Made by a program: the position numbers and the translations under genes. Positions 8,117 through 16,946 of a stretch of DNA of 63,511 bases are shown here, piece after piece. Origin of the DNA: Magnetovibrio sp. GTDB lineage: Bacteria; Pseudomonadota; Alphaproteobacteria; Rhodospirillales; Magnetovibrionaceae. The notes below the pieces were generated by a model that searched no databases, had not been told where the DNA came from, and saw nothing but the letters and a program-made list of their open reading frames with translations. The stretch is from contig NZ_DATCTF010000008.1 of assembly GCF_036568125.1 (NCBI RefSeq), forward strand, positions 1 through 63,511, given 5' to 3'. Numbering within the stretch: the first letter of the stretch is position 1; each line of letters starts with the position of its first letter.

Positions 8117-9910
8117 GTGACGCATATTCCAACGCATATCCTGATGGCGCGCCTATGGCGTGAACACATTCGCGGCTATCTCGGCTGGTTGTTGCTGGCC
8201 TTGGTCTTCATGGGCGCGATGGCCGGGGCCACGGCGCTGAGTGCGTGGCTGATGAAACCTGTGGTCAACGAGATTTTCATCGCCCAAGATCGCAATATGT
8301 TGTGGATGATCGGCGCGGCGGTGCTCGGCACCTTCGCCGTCAAGGGGCTGTCCAACTATGCCCAGGCAACCATGATGGCGCACGTCGGCTTGAAGTTCGT
8401 CGCCGACATGCAAAATCGCCTCTACCATCATATGAGCTCCATGGACTTGAGCTTTTTTCACGACAATTCCACCGGCGCGCTGCTGTCGCGCTACACCATC
8501 GACGTGGGTTCGATGCGCGTCGCCGTGACCCACGGCATCACGGTGTTCGGCAAGGATCTGCTGTCGCTGATCGGTCTGGTGGCGGTGATGTTCATTCAGG
8601 ACTGGGAACTGGCGCTGATCTCGTTCTTCGTCTTTCCCATCGCCATCATCCCGATCGCCAAGATCGGCCGACGCATGCGTAAAGTGACCATCAATGCCCA
8701 GGCCGAAACCGGCCAGTTGACCACCGCGTTGGAACAGACGTTCCAGGGCATCCGCGTGGTCAAGGCGTATTCGATGGAGCCTTACGAACGCGAGCGGGTC
8801 GCGGGCTTCGTCGAAAAGCTTTACCAACTGGCGTTCAAGCAGCTGCGCACCCGTGCGCTCTCCAGCCCGATTATGGAAACGCTTGGCGGTGTCGCGGTGA
8901 CCACCGTGATCATCTACGGTGGCTACCGGGTGATCGAGCAAGCCACCGACCCCGGTGCGTTCTTTTCCTTCATCACCGCATTGCTGTTGGCGTACGAACC
9001 ACTCAAACGCCTGGCCAATTTGAACGCCACCATCCAAGAAGGCTTGGCCGGGGCGGAGCGCACCTTCCAGGTTCTCGACAGTCCCTGCACCATCACGGAA
9101 AAGCCCGATGCCGCCGCGCTCAACATCACCAGTGGGGAACTGCGTTTTGAAAACGTCAGCTTCACCTATCCCAGCGTTGAGGGCAGTGAAATCGTCCAAG
9201 ACGTCGCGTTGAACGGCATCGACATCACCGTGCCTGCGGGCAAGACCGTGGCGCTGGTCGGCGCATCCGGCGCGGGCAAGTCCACCATCATGAATTTGGC
9301 GCCGCGCTTTTACGACGTCACGGCCGGGCGCGTCACCATCGACGGCCAAGACATCCGCGACGTGACGTTCAATTCGTTGCGCGGGGCCATGGCGTTGGTC
9401 AGCCAGGAAGTTACCCTGTTCGATGATACGGTGCGCGCCAACATCGGCTACGGCCGTCCCGAGGCCAGCTTCGATGACATCCAAGATGCCGCCCGCCACG
9501 CCGCCGCCCACGATTTCATCCAGGCCCTGCCGGAAGGTTACGACACCATGGTCGGCGAACACGGCGTGCGCCTGTCAGGTGGTCAACGCCAGCGCTTGGC
9601 CATTGCCCGCGCCATGATCAAGAACGCACCGATCCTGCTGTTGGACGAGGCGACCTCGGCGCTGGACACGGAATCCGAGCGCCACGTCCAGGCTGCATTG
9701 GAAGACCTGATGGCGGATCGCACCACTTTGGTGATCGCGCACCGCCTGTCCACCGTGGTGCACGCCGATTTGATCTACGTCCTGCACCAAGGCCGGGTGA
9801 TCGAACAAGGCACCCACGCCGAGCTGTTGGACAAAGGCGGTCAGTACGCGAACCTCTATCAATTGCAGTTTGCCGCTGAAGACGCCATCGACGTTCCGGC
9901 TGACGCCTGA
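8117..9910 (+). CDS. msbA: Lipid A export ABC transporter, MsbA type
   Basis: Encodes 597 residues: an N-terminal six-helix membrane domain (about 1-320) and a C-terminal ATPase with Walker A GASGAGKST, signature LSGGQRQR, Walker B ILLLDEATSALD and an H-loop AHRLST. A half-size homodimeric exporter of this kind upstream of kdtA, lpxK and a late acyltransferase is best read as MsbA, which flips lipid A-core across the inner membrane. Start: GTG 8117 gives the longest product with little Shine-Dalgarno support; ATG 8144 is an alternative. It heads the LPS gene run on the plus strand. Confidence 0.85.
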   Translation: MTHIPTHILMARLWREHIRGYLGWLLLALVFMGAMAGATALSAWLMKPVVNEIFIAQDRNMLWMIGAAVLGTFAVKGLSNYAQATMMAHVGLKFVADMQNRLYHHMSSMDLSFFHDNSTGALLSRYTIDVGSMRVAVTHGITVFGKDLLSLIGLVAVMFIQDWELALISFFVFPIAIIPIAKIGRRMRKVTINAQAETGQLTTALEQTFQGIRVVKAYSMEPYERERVAGFVEKLYQLAFKQLRTRALSSPIMETLGGVAVTTVIIYGGYRVIEQATDPGAFFSFITALLLAYEPLKRLANLNATIQEGLAGAERTFQVLDSPCTITEKPDAAALNITSGELRFENVSFTYPSVEGSEIVQDVALNGIDITVPAGKTVALVGASGAGKSTIMNLAPRFYDVTAGRVTIDGQDIRDVTFNSLRGAMALVSQEVTLFDDTVRANIGYGRPEASFDDIQDAARHAAAHDFIQALPEGYDTMVGEHGVRLSGGQRQRLAIARAMIKNAPILLLDEATSALDTESERHVQAALEDLMADRTTLVIAHRLSTVVHADLIYVLHQGRVIEQGTHAELLDKGGQYANLYQLQFAAEDAIDVPADA

Positions 9911-9928
9911 GGGTGGTGGAGGCTCAAC

Positions 9929-10675
9929 GTGAAACTGCACAAGCGCATATTCGAACAAGCCTGGGCGCAGTCTTTGGTGTCCTTGCTGATCGCCGCCTAT
10001 GTGCGCTTCGCCCACGCCACCAGCCGGTGGGACATACGCGGCTGGGACAACATCCAAAACCAGATCGACGCCGGCCAGCCGGTGATTTTGTGCTTTTGGC
10101 ACGCGCGCATGATCCTGTCCATGTACGGTTGGCGGCATCCATACAAACTCAACATGCTCAGCACGCCGCACCGCGACGGTAAAATCGCCGCGCTGAGCTA
10201 CAATCGCTTGGGCATCAACACCATCTGGGGGTCAACCAAAAAAGGCGGGACGGAAGCGGCGCGCGCCATGATCAAGGCGCTCAAATCCGGCGAAACCGTC
10301 GCCATCACCCCGGACGGCCCCAAAGGGCCACGGCAGCGCATGCAATCCAGCGCCATCGACATCGCGCGCATGAGCGGCGCCAAACTGGTGCCCGTGACCG
10401 CTGCGTCGACCAACGGAAAAATTCTCGGCACTTGGGACCGCTTGCAAATCCCCAAGCCGTTCGGTCGTGGCGTGGTGTGGATCGACGCACCGATCGAGGT
10501 GCCGCGCAAGGCCAGCGAAGACGACTTCGAAGCGCTGCGTCAGTCGGTTGAAGATCGCCTCAACACCATGACCCGAGAACTCGACCGTGAATTCGGCTTT
10601 GAAACCCCGGAACCCGCCGAACTGCCCATTCCTTCGCATATGCTCACGCGCAAAGACGAGGAGCGGATGCCATGA
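9929..10675 (+). CDS. DUF374 lysophospholipid acyltransferase family protein
   Basis: Encodes 248 residues. It begins at GTG 9929 behind a good GGAGG. The motifs CFWHARMILSMYGW, STPHRDG and the block ITPDGPKGPRQRMQ are those of the DUF374 branch of lysophospholipid acyltransferases, which usually sits directly before kdtA in alphaproteobacteria. It probably acts at the inner membrane on lipid A, though its exact acceptor is not known from sequence. Its stop overlaps the kdtA start by 4 bases (ATGA), so translation is coupled. Confidence 0.85.
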   Translation: MKLHKRIFEQAWAQSLVSLLIAAYVRFAHATSRWDIRGWDNIQNQIDAGQPVILCFWHARMILSMYGWRHPYKLNMLSTPHRDGKIAALSYNRLGINTIWGSTKKGGTEAARAMIKALKSGETVAITPDGPKGPRQRMQSSAIDIARMSGAKLVPVTAASTNGKILGTWDRLQIPKPFGRGVVWIDAPIEVPRKASEDDFEALRQSVEDRLNTMTRELDREFGFETPEPAELPIPSHMLTRKDEERMP

Positions 10676-11979
10676 AGCTGTCGCTCTATCGCATGGGCAC
10701 GACCTTGGGCGGGCCATTGATCCGGCTCTATCTGAACCACCGCCTCAAACGCGGCAAGGAAGACCCGGCACGCTTTCAAGAACGCCTCGGTCATCCGTCC
10801 CTGCCACGGCCCAGCGGCAAGGTGGTGTGGATGCACGCCGCCAGCGTCGGTGAGGCGTTGTCGGTCCTGGCGCTGGTCGAACGCGTGCTTGCTGAGTATC
10901 CCGGCTGGTCTGTCTTGGTCACCACCGGCACCGTGACGTCGGCGCGGTTGATGGCGCAACGCTTGCCCCAAGGCGCTGTGCATCAATACGTGCCGGTGGA
11001 CCGTGTCTCATACGTCCGGCGCTTTTTGGAACATTGGCGGCCCGATTTGGCGTTGTGGGTGGAAAGCGAGTTTTGGCCCAATATGGTTATCGAAACCCGC
11101 GCCAGCGCCATACCGATGGTGGTTCTCAATGGCCGCATGTCGGAAAAATCGTTCAATAAATGGCGCAAGAGCCCGGCCATGATCGCGCGTCTGCTGGCCG
11201 CCTTCCCGCTGATCTTGGCCCAAAGCGCTCAAGATGGAGAACGCTTTCACAAATTGGGGGCCAAAAACGTCGATGTGGTGGGCAACCTGAAGTTCGCCGC
11301 CAAACCGCTTCCAGTCGACGACGAAGCGTTGGCGAAACTGAAAACCGTTATCGGTACGCGCCCCGTGTGGCTGGCGGCATCCACCCATGACGGAGAAGAA
11401 GCCATCTGCGGACGGGTCCACACGATGCTCAAAGTACGCAAACCCGATTTGTTGACGATCATCGCGCCGCGTCATCCCGAACGCGGCACGGTGGTGGCGG
11501 CGGAACTGACTGCCCAAGGGCTGAATGTCGCGCGGCGTGCAAACGGCGACGCCATCAGCACCGCCACGGATGTCTACATAGCCGACACCTTAGGCGAATT
11601 GGGTTTGTTTTATCGCCTCTGCAAAATTGTTTTCATGGGTAAAACCTTGGCCAGCGGCGGGGGACAGAACCCGATCGAGCCGTCCGCGTTATCTTGTGCC
11701 TTGATTTTCGGCAAGGACATGAGCAATTTCCAAGATATATCTTCGACCCTGGTGAAGACCGGCGCCGCCCGGTGGGTCGCAGACGAAACGGAACTCTGTG
11801 CCGCTGTAGAGATGCTGATGAACGACGAAAAAGCCCGCGAAACCGCTGCAATTTCTGCGTTCGACACGGCCCGCGCCGAAGCGGGGGTGTTGGACCGGGT
11901 GCTCCACGCGCTTGCCCCTTATTTTCAAACCGTGCAGGCAAATCCAGCCGCCGAGGAAGCCCACCATGCGCGCACCTGA
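10672..11979 (+). CDS. waaA: 3-deoxy-D-manno-octulosonic acid (Kdo) transferase
   Basis: Encodes 435 residues of KdtA/WaaA. An N-terminal membrane anchor is followed by WMHAASVGEA, TTGTVTSARL and, in the C-terminal half, DTLGELGLFYRLCKIVFMGKT and GGQNPIEP, all family marks. The enzyme adds Kdo from CMP-Kdo to lipid IVA on the inner face of the inner membrane. The start overlaps the preceding gene (ATGA) and the end overlaps lpxK by 14 bases, so the LPS genes form one tight operon. The number of Kdo residues added cannot be told from sequence. Confidence 0.93.
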   Translation: MKLSLYRMGTTLGGPLIRLYLNHRLKRGKEDPARFQERLGHPSLPRPSGKVVWMHAASVGEALSVLALVERVLAEYPGWSVLVTTGTVTSARLMAQRLPQGAVHQYVPVDRVSYVRRFLEHWRPDLALWVESEFWPNMVIETRASAIPMVVLNGRMSEKSFNKWRKSPAMIARLLAAFPLILAQSAQDGERFHKLGAKNVDVVGNLKFAAKPLPVDDEALAKLKTVIGTRPVWLAASTHDGEEAICGRVHTMLKVRKPDLLTIIAPRHPERGTVVAAELTAQGLNVARRANGDAISTATDVYIADTLGELGLFYRLCKIVFMGKTLASGGGQNPIEPSALSCALIFGKDMSNFQDISSTLVKTGAARWVADETELCAAVEMLMNDEKARETAAISAFDTARAEAGVLDRVLHALAPYFQTVQANPAAEEAHHART

Positions 11980-13003
11980 TTTCTGGGATCGTAAAACCGA
12001 CGGGGTGATGCCCAGTTTACTGCGGCCGCTGGGGTGCTTGGTCGCAGGTGTCGGCTCCATGCGCCGCAAGGCCGCCGCGCCTTGGCGCGCGCCGGTACCG
12101 GTGATTTGTATCGGCAATCTGGTCGTGGGTGGCGCGGGTAAGACCCCGGTCGCCATCGATATTGTGACGCGTTTAAAAAACCAAGGCGTCAACGCCCACG
12201 TGGTGTCACGCGGTTATGGCGGCTCGGAATTGGGGCCCGTCCAGGTCGATCCGATAAACCACGACAGCCGTACGGTGGGTGACGAGCCATTGTTGCTGGC
12301 GCGGTCTGCCCCCACCTGGGTCAGCCGAGACCGCCGCAAAGGCATCGAAGCCGCCGTCGCGGCCGGTGCCCAGATCGTCGTGATGGACGATGGCTATCAA
12401 AATCCCAACGTTGAAAAAGACCTGTCGCTGCTGGTCGTCGATGGCGGTTACGGCTTTGGCAATGCCCGCGTCATGCCTGCGGGTCCATTGCGCGAACCCG
12501 TTGACGCCGGGCTGGCGCGCGCGGACGCCGTGGTGCTGCTCGGCGCTGACGAGGCCGACGTGTGGGGCCGGATCCAGCGTTTGGGTTACAAAAGCCTCAA
12601 AGTGCTGCGCGCCAAACTGGAACCCATCGGCGATTTCTCCGACCTCAAAAACCAAAAGGTTTTTGCCTTCGCCGGCATTGGTCGACCGGAAAAATTCTTC
12701 AAGACCTTGGAAGGCATCGGTTGCAAGTTGGCAGGCTGCCGCGCCTTTGACGATCACCATCCTTATAGCGAGGCCGAGGTTCTGTCGATCCTCGCCGATG
12801 CGGTGGACATGCAAGTTCTGACCACGGCCAAGGACCATGTGCGCCTCAGCGCCAAGCAGAAAGACCGGGTACGGGTTCTCGACATCGGGATGCGTTGGAA
12901 AAACGCCGACGAAATCGACCTCCTATTGGCTCCGTTCGTCGCCGCGCTACATGCCCCACAGTCCTCTCAGCAACCTCCTGTAGAGACGAGCCTGGATGGC
13001 TGA
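11966..13003 (+). CDS. lpxK: Tetraacyldisaccharide 4'-kinase
   Basis: Encodes 345 residues from ATG 11966, chosen because GAGGAAG precedes it and RAPDFW is the normal LpxK start; a longer in-frame reading from 11912 would lie deep in kdtA. The P-loop appears as GNLVVGGAGKTP and the second motif as VMDDGYQNP. LpxK phosphorylates the 4' position of the lipid A disaccharide at the inner membrane. It overlaps kdtA (14 bases) and the next acyltransferase gene (8 bases). Confidence 0.95.
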   Translation: MRAPDFWDRKTDGVMPSLLRPLGCLVAGVGSMRRKAAAPWRAPVPVICIGNLVVGGAGKTPVAIDIVTRLKNQGVNAHVVSRGYGGSELGPVQVDPINHDSRTVGDEPLLLARSAPTWVSRDRRKGIEAAVAAGAQIVVMDDGYQNPNVEKDLSLLVVDGGYGFGNARVMPAGPLREPVDAGLARADAVVLLGADEADVWGRIQRLGYKSLKVLRAKLEPIGDFSDLKNQKVFAFAGIGRPEKFFKTLEGIGCKLAGCRAFDDHHPYSEAEVLSILADAVDMQVLTTAKDHVRLSAKQKDRVRVLDIGMRWKNADEIDLLLAPFVAALHAPQSSQQPPVETSLDG

Positions 13004-13895
13004 GTCCCTAACGCCGCTCCGTAGCCGCAAGGCCACCGTGCTCGATTACATCGGTGCGGGCTTTGCTTACGGTGGGGTGTTTGTTCTACGCCTGTTGCCG
13101 TTTGGCGCGGTGTCGGCGCTGGGAGGTCTGCTTGCACGCAGCATCGGGCCGCTGTTGAAGCCATCGAAAGCGGCGCGTAAAAACCTCCACCTCGCCTTTC
13201 CCGAAAAAAGCCAAGCCGAAATCGAGGCGATCGTGCGCGAGGTTTGGGACACCATGGGACGCACCGCATTCGAATTCGCGGTGATGGATCGCCTGCTTAC
13301 CGACAGCGACAAAGACCGGGTTGAAATCGAAGGGCAAGAACACATCGATGCCGCCTTCGCCACCGGCAAGCCGGTGCTGTTTTTCGGCGCCCATTTGGGC
13401 AACTGGGAACTGCTGCCGGTTTCGGCTGGGATTTTGGGATTTGGCGTAAATATTTTCTACCGTGCCCCCAACAATCCGCTGTTGCAAAGCCTGTTCGCCA
13501 AACGCTCCAACCCCGGAGAGCTGATTCCCAAGGGCGCGCCCGGCGCCAAGCGGGCGTTCACTTTGCTCAAGCGCGGCCAGCACCTCGGCATCTTGGTCGA
13601 TCAGAAACTCAACGACGGCATTGCCGTGCCGTTTTTCGGACGTGACGCCATGACCGGCACGGCGTTGGCGGAATTCGCGCTGCGTTTCGACTCCCCGGTG
13701 GTTCCGATCCAATGCATTCGCTTACCTGGGGCGCGGTTCAAGCTGATCTATCACCCGCCCTTAAACATCACCCGCAGCGGCGACAAAAAAGCAGACGTCC
13801 GCGCCATCATGGCCGACGTCAACGCGATGATGGAAAGCTGGATCCGCGAACGTCCGGGCCAATGGCTGTGGCTGCACAAACGCTGGCCGCGCTAA
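12996..13895 (+). CDS. lpxL: Late lipid A acyltransferase, LpxL/HtrB family
   Basis: Encodes 299 residues with one N-terminal membrane segment and the family's catalytic H-x4-E motif in GAHLGNWELLP, plus GILVDQKLNDG and PGQWLWLHKRWPR. It would transfer a secondary acyl chain onto Kdo2-lipid IVA in the inner membrane. It closes the LPS run: its start overlaps lpxK and its stop meets the convergent kinase gene (4-base overlap at 13892-13895). Whether it is the LpxL or LpxM equivalent cannot be decided here. Confidence 0.87.
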   Translation: MAESLTPLRSRKATVLDYIGAGFAYGGVFVLRLLPFGAVSALGGLLARSIGPLLKPSKAARKNLHLAFPEKSQAEIEAIVREVWDTMGRTAFEFAVMDRLLTDSDKDRVEIEGQEHIDAAFATGKPVLFFGAHLGNWELLPVSAGILGFGVNIFYRAPNNPLLQSLFAKRSNPGELIPKGAPGAKRAFTLLKRGQHLGILVDQKLNDGIAVPFFGRDAMTGTALAEFALRFDSPVVPIQCIRLPGARFKLIYHPPLNITRSGDKKADVRAIMADVNAMMESWIRERPGQWLWLHKRWPR

Positions 13896-14389
13896 TCACT
13901 TCCTCCATAGCTCTTAACGATGAAGCCCTCGTCCGCCGAGGGCGGCACGAAGTATTTCATAAATAGATCGAAGTCGGCCTCATTGGGGGCAAACGGGTGT
14001 GTGCCCGCCTCGTTTCTCTGGCGCATCCGCGCCTTACAGACGTCATCCGGCACGTCTAGGTAATGCAAGACATGCGCTGCGTTGGTGTTGTCAATCAGTC
14101 CACGCATCCAGCGACGTTGCCCCTGCGTATTGGCGGGAAAATCCAAAACAACGTTGAGGCCGTTGCGCAAAAGTCCTTCGATATGTCGGCCTAGGGCGCC
14201 GCGCAGCTTGGCAGAGCAATCCACATAATCTTGGAGAGAATGAATTTCATCAGGGTAAAGGCGCGAGAGCCAGTCATCCTCGCTCAAGAGGACCGTGTCG
14301 GGCTCGCCCGCCAAACGTTGGGCCAACGTAGATTTTCCAGCCGCGATCTTGCCGCAGAGCAGGTGCAAAGTCGGTGTATTATGAGGCAT
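13892..14389 (-). CDS. P-loop kinase/ATPase, zeta-toxin-like AAA family
   Basis: Encodes 165 residues with a clear Walker A near the N-terminus (LLCGKIAAGKSTLAQRL), then SEDDWLSRLYPDE, VVLDFPAN and an LHYLDVPDDVCKARMRQRN lid-like helix. This is the small-molecule kinase fold seen in chloramphenicol-phosphotransferase/zeta-toxin relatives. No antitoxin gene is adjacent, so a toxin role is unlikely from context. The substrate is unknown. It stands alone, convergent with the LPS operon. Confidence 0.75.
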   Translation of the reverse strand: MPHNTPTLHLLCGKIAAGKSTLAQRLAGEPDTVLLSEDDWLSRLYPDEIHSLQDYVDCSAKLRGALGRHIEGLLRNGLNVVLDFPANTQGQRRWMRGLIDNTNAAHVLHYLDVPDDVCKARMRQRNEAGTHPFAPNEADFDLFMKYFVPPSADEGFIVKSYGGSD

Positions 14390-14454
14390 CTGTGCTCACC
14401 TTTTTTTGGGGCGGCGGTGCGCGCCATCCCCCATTACAGACATAACGATGAAAG

Positions 14455-14478
14455 CCCAGCCTAAGGTCTTAGGCCGGG
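14455..14478 (-). terminator. Hairpin downstream of the M23 peptidase gene
   Basis: CCCAGCCTAAG / CTTAGGCCGGG is a near-perfect inverted repeat (one mismatch, short loop) about 110 bases after the stop of the minus-strand peptidase gene. On the minus strand CTTTC follows, a weak T-run. The rest of 14390-14587 shows nothing else I can name. Confidence 0.4.
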
Positions 14479-14587
14479 TTGGTAATTCGCTTCACGCCCA
14501 CGCGGACGCTCGGCCCTTCAATCTGTCTGTATGAACACATGCCTTGTGCTTAGCAGACACCGCACAATTGAGTAAATACGCTTGTGA

Positions 14588-15403
14588 TTATTTTTGCGAC
14601 ATAGCCTTCGGCATCGGCTCGGTGGCGAGCATCGGGTCCAGGTGCACCGACTTCCACGTCATGCCCCAATGCAAGTGCGCCCCCGTGACGCGGCCGGTTT
14701 TGCCCACCGTGCCGATGGCGTCACCTTGGCTCACCACCTGACCTTCGATCACCGCAATGCTGTCCATATGCGCATAGACGGTGGTAAGGCCGAGGCCGTG
14801 ATCGATCATCACCGTCTTGCCGGTATAAAACATATCGTCGTGAACCAACGCCACTACGCCGTCGGCGGGGGCGACGATGGGTGTTCCCTCGGGCGCGGCG
14901 ACATCGACGCCGTTGTGCGGATTTTTCGGCTGGCCGTTCAGGATGCGCTGCGAACCGAACACACCGGAAATTGGCCCCGTCACCGGCCAGCGAAAACCGG
15001 ACAGAAAGCGCGATTCGGGACTGATGGCACCACGCACACCCCAAATTTTGGCGTTGTCGGCCTTGATGCGCGCGACGTCCTCGGGCTTGGGCGTGACCTT
15101 GCGCGCGGGCAAGCCGTCGATGCGCTGGATCTTGTAGTCCTGCTTAACGATGGTGAGGGCGTGTTCATCGATCTTGCCGCCTGGCTCCACCACCTTGAGC
15201 ACCGCATGCGGCTTGGCATCGCGGCCAAAACCGATGACGAACGCCCCATCCGCTGCGACATCGACGGTTTCGCCGTCCAAAGTCACTTGAGCGCCGGGCG
15301 CCGTATGGCCGATCACCAAGCCACCTTGCTTAAACGCGCCTTGCAACTCCAAGGCCTGGGCAGGCACGGCGAACAGAACAATCAGGGCAATCAGTATTCT
15401 CAC
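14588..15403 (-). CDS. Secreted M23-family metallopeptidase
   Basis: Encodes 271 residues. A signal peptide (ILIALIVLFAVPAQA-LE) is followed by a beta-rich N-terminal domain and a C-terminal M23/LytM peptidase domain with the zinc residues in NPHNGVD and TGAHLHWGMTW. It would cut or regulate cutting of peptidoglycan cross-bridges in the periplasm. The start ATG overlaps the xseA stop (ATGA), so the two genes are translated together. This pairing looks like simple operon sharing; no LysM domain is present. Confidence 0.88.
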   Translation of the reverse strand: MRILIALIVLFAVPAQALELQGAFKQGGLVIGHTAPGAQVTLDGETVDVAADGAFVIGFGRDAKPHAVLKVVEPGGKIDEHALTIVKQDYKIQRIDGLPARKVTPKPEDVARIKADNAKIWGVRGAISPESRFLSGFRWPVTGPISGVFGSQRILNGQPKNPHNGVDVAAPEGTPIVAPADGVVALVHDDMFYTGKTVMIDHGLGLTTVYAHMDSIAVIEGQVVSQGDAIGTVGKTGRVTGAHLHWGMTWKSVHLDPMLATEPMPKAMSQK

Positions 15404-16809
15404 AGCAGGCTTCCTTGACGTGTATCGGGCTTCTTTGGCGGTTTGACCTTCTTCGGTTTCATCGGCGCGTCGCCGGTGACCCGTGCGCCGACGTTGCCGC
15501 CCTTCATCTTGATCGAGATATCGTCGCCTGGGGCCAGGTCGCTGGCTTGGGTGACCGCCTTGCCTTTGGCGTCTGTGACCAAGGCAAAGCCGCGGTCCAA
15601 AACGCGTTGGTAAGACAGTCCGTCAAGCAGCCGCGCGGTTTGTTCAAGATGACGCCGACGCGGTTCGGTCAAACGCCCACCGGCGCGCGTCAAAGCGTCC
15701 GCGCGACTGTCCAGACGATCGCGGGCGTAAGCGATGCGCGGGCGCGGTGAAGCGAGCAACCCCGCGACCTCAGCCATGCGGCGATGGCGGCGGTGCAGTC
15801 CCGTTTGCAAACTGCCCGCCAAGCGCTCGGCCCAATCGTCCAAACGCTGGCGGTGGCTGGCGACCAGACCGTTGAGGTCGGGCAGGCCGCGGGCAAGGCC
15901 TGTCAGATGGGTCTTGCGTTCCCCCACCAAACGCCCCGCCGCGCGCATCAACCGCGCACCGTCGTCTTCGACCAGGGCGATCAGCTCGGAACGTACCGGC
16001 ACCGCCATTTCGGCGGCCGCCGTCGGCGTCGGGGCACGCAGATCGGAGGCAAAATCGATCAAGGTGGTGTCGGTTTCATGGCCCACCGCGCTGATCAGCG
16101 GGATTGCGCTTTCCGCCGCCGCGCGAACCACGTTTTCTTCGTTGAAGGCCCACAAGTCTTCCAACGAACCGCCGCCACGCGCAACGATCAGCACGTCCGG
16201 GCGGGGAATGTCGCCATCGGGTTTCAAGCGGTTGAACCCCGCGATCGCATTGACGATCTGCTCTGCCGCGCCTTCGCCTTGCACCAGCACCGGCCACACC
16301 AACACGCGGCGCGGAAAGCGATCGTTGAGACGATGCAAAATGTCGCGAATCACCGCCCCGGTGGGCGAGGTGACCACACCGATGACCTCAGGCAGCATCG
16401 GAATCGGGCGTTTTTCGGCGACGTCAAACAGGCCTTCGGCGGCGAGCTTCTTGCGGCGGTCTTCCAACAGCTTCAACAGCGCACCTTCGCCCGCGACCTC
16501 CATAGCCTCGACCACGATTTGGTAGTTGGATCGGCCGGGATAGGTGGTCAGGCGCCCGGTGGCGATGACTTCCAGACCGTCTTCGGGCTCGATGCCCAAG
16601 CGCGCCGCCGAACCCCGCCAACAAACCCCGTCGAGAACCGCCCCCTCGTCTTTCAAGCGAAAATAGAGATGGCCAGACCCGGCACGCTTAAAGCCGGAGA
16701 TTTCGCCGCGCACGCGCACGAACGAAAACGAATCCTCGACCACCCGTTTGAGGTGGCTGGAAACCTCCGAAACCGAAAAAATCGGTGCATTTAAGCCAGT
16801 TTCCGTCAT
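15400..16809 (-). CDS. xseA: Exodeoxyribonuclease VII large subunit
   Basis: Encodes 469 residues: an N-terminal OB-fold (FSVSEVSSHLKRVVED...VRGEISGFK), the catalytic domain with TSPTGAVIRDI, ARGGGSLEDLWAFN and SAVGHETDTTLIDF, and a long helical C-terminal part ending in a basic PKKVKPPKKP tail. With XseB it degrades single-stranded DNA in the cytosol. XseB is not in this window. The gene lies divergently to purD, 137 bases away. Confidence 0.94.
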   Translation of the reverse strand: MTETGLNAPIFSVSEVSSHLKRVVEDSFSFVRVRGEISGFKRAGSGHLYFRLKDEGAVLDGVCWRGSAARLGIEPEDGLEVIATGRLTTYPGRSNYQIVVEAMEVAGEGALLKLLEDRRKKLAAEGLFDVAEKRPIPMLPEVIGVVTSPTGAVIRDILHRLNDRFPRRVLVWPVLVQGEGAAEQIVNAIAGFNRLKPDGDIPRPDVLIVARGGGSLEDLWAFNEENVVRAAAESAIPLISAVGHETDTTLIDFASDLRAPTPTAAAEMAVPVRSELIALVEDDGARLMRAAGRLVGERKTHLTGLARGLPDLNGLVASHRQRLDDWAERLAGSLQTGLHRRHRRMAEVAGLLASPRPRIAYARDRLDSRADALTRAGGRLTEPRRRHLEQTARLLDGLSYQRVLDRGFALVTDAKGKAVTQASDLAPGDDISIKMKGGNVGARVTGDAPMKPKKVKPPKKPDTRQGSLL

Positions 16810-16946
16810 TTAGATCGCCTTAAGTCGGTTTGCGGTTCACTCCCGCGAGACAGTATGTATGATACGAAGAGATGCGGCAAAAAGAGTCGCACACAAAAGT
16901 TGGTTTTAAGAAATACACATTTAGGAAGTCCGGGAGGCTTTTGCCG

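Noticed and set aside
13892-14389. A zeta toxin-antitoxin pair
   Set aside because: There is no small antitoxin gene on either side; only a general kinase fold is supported.
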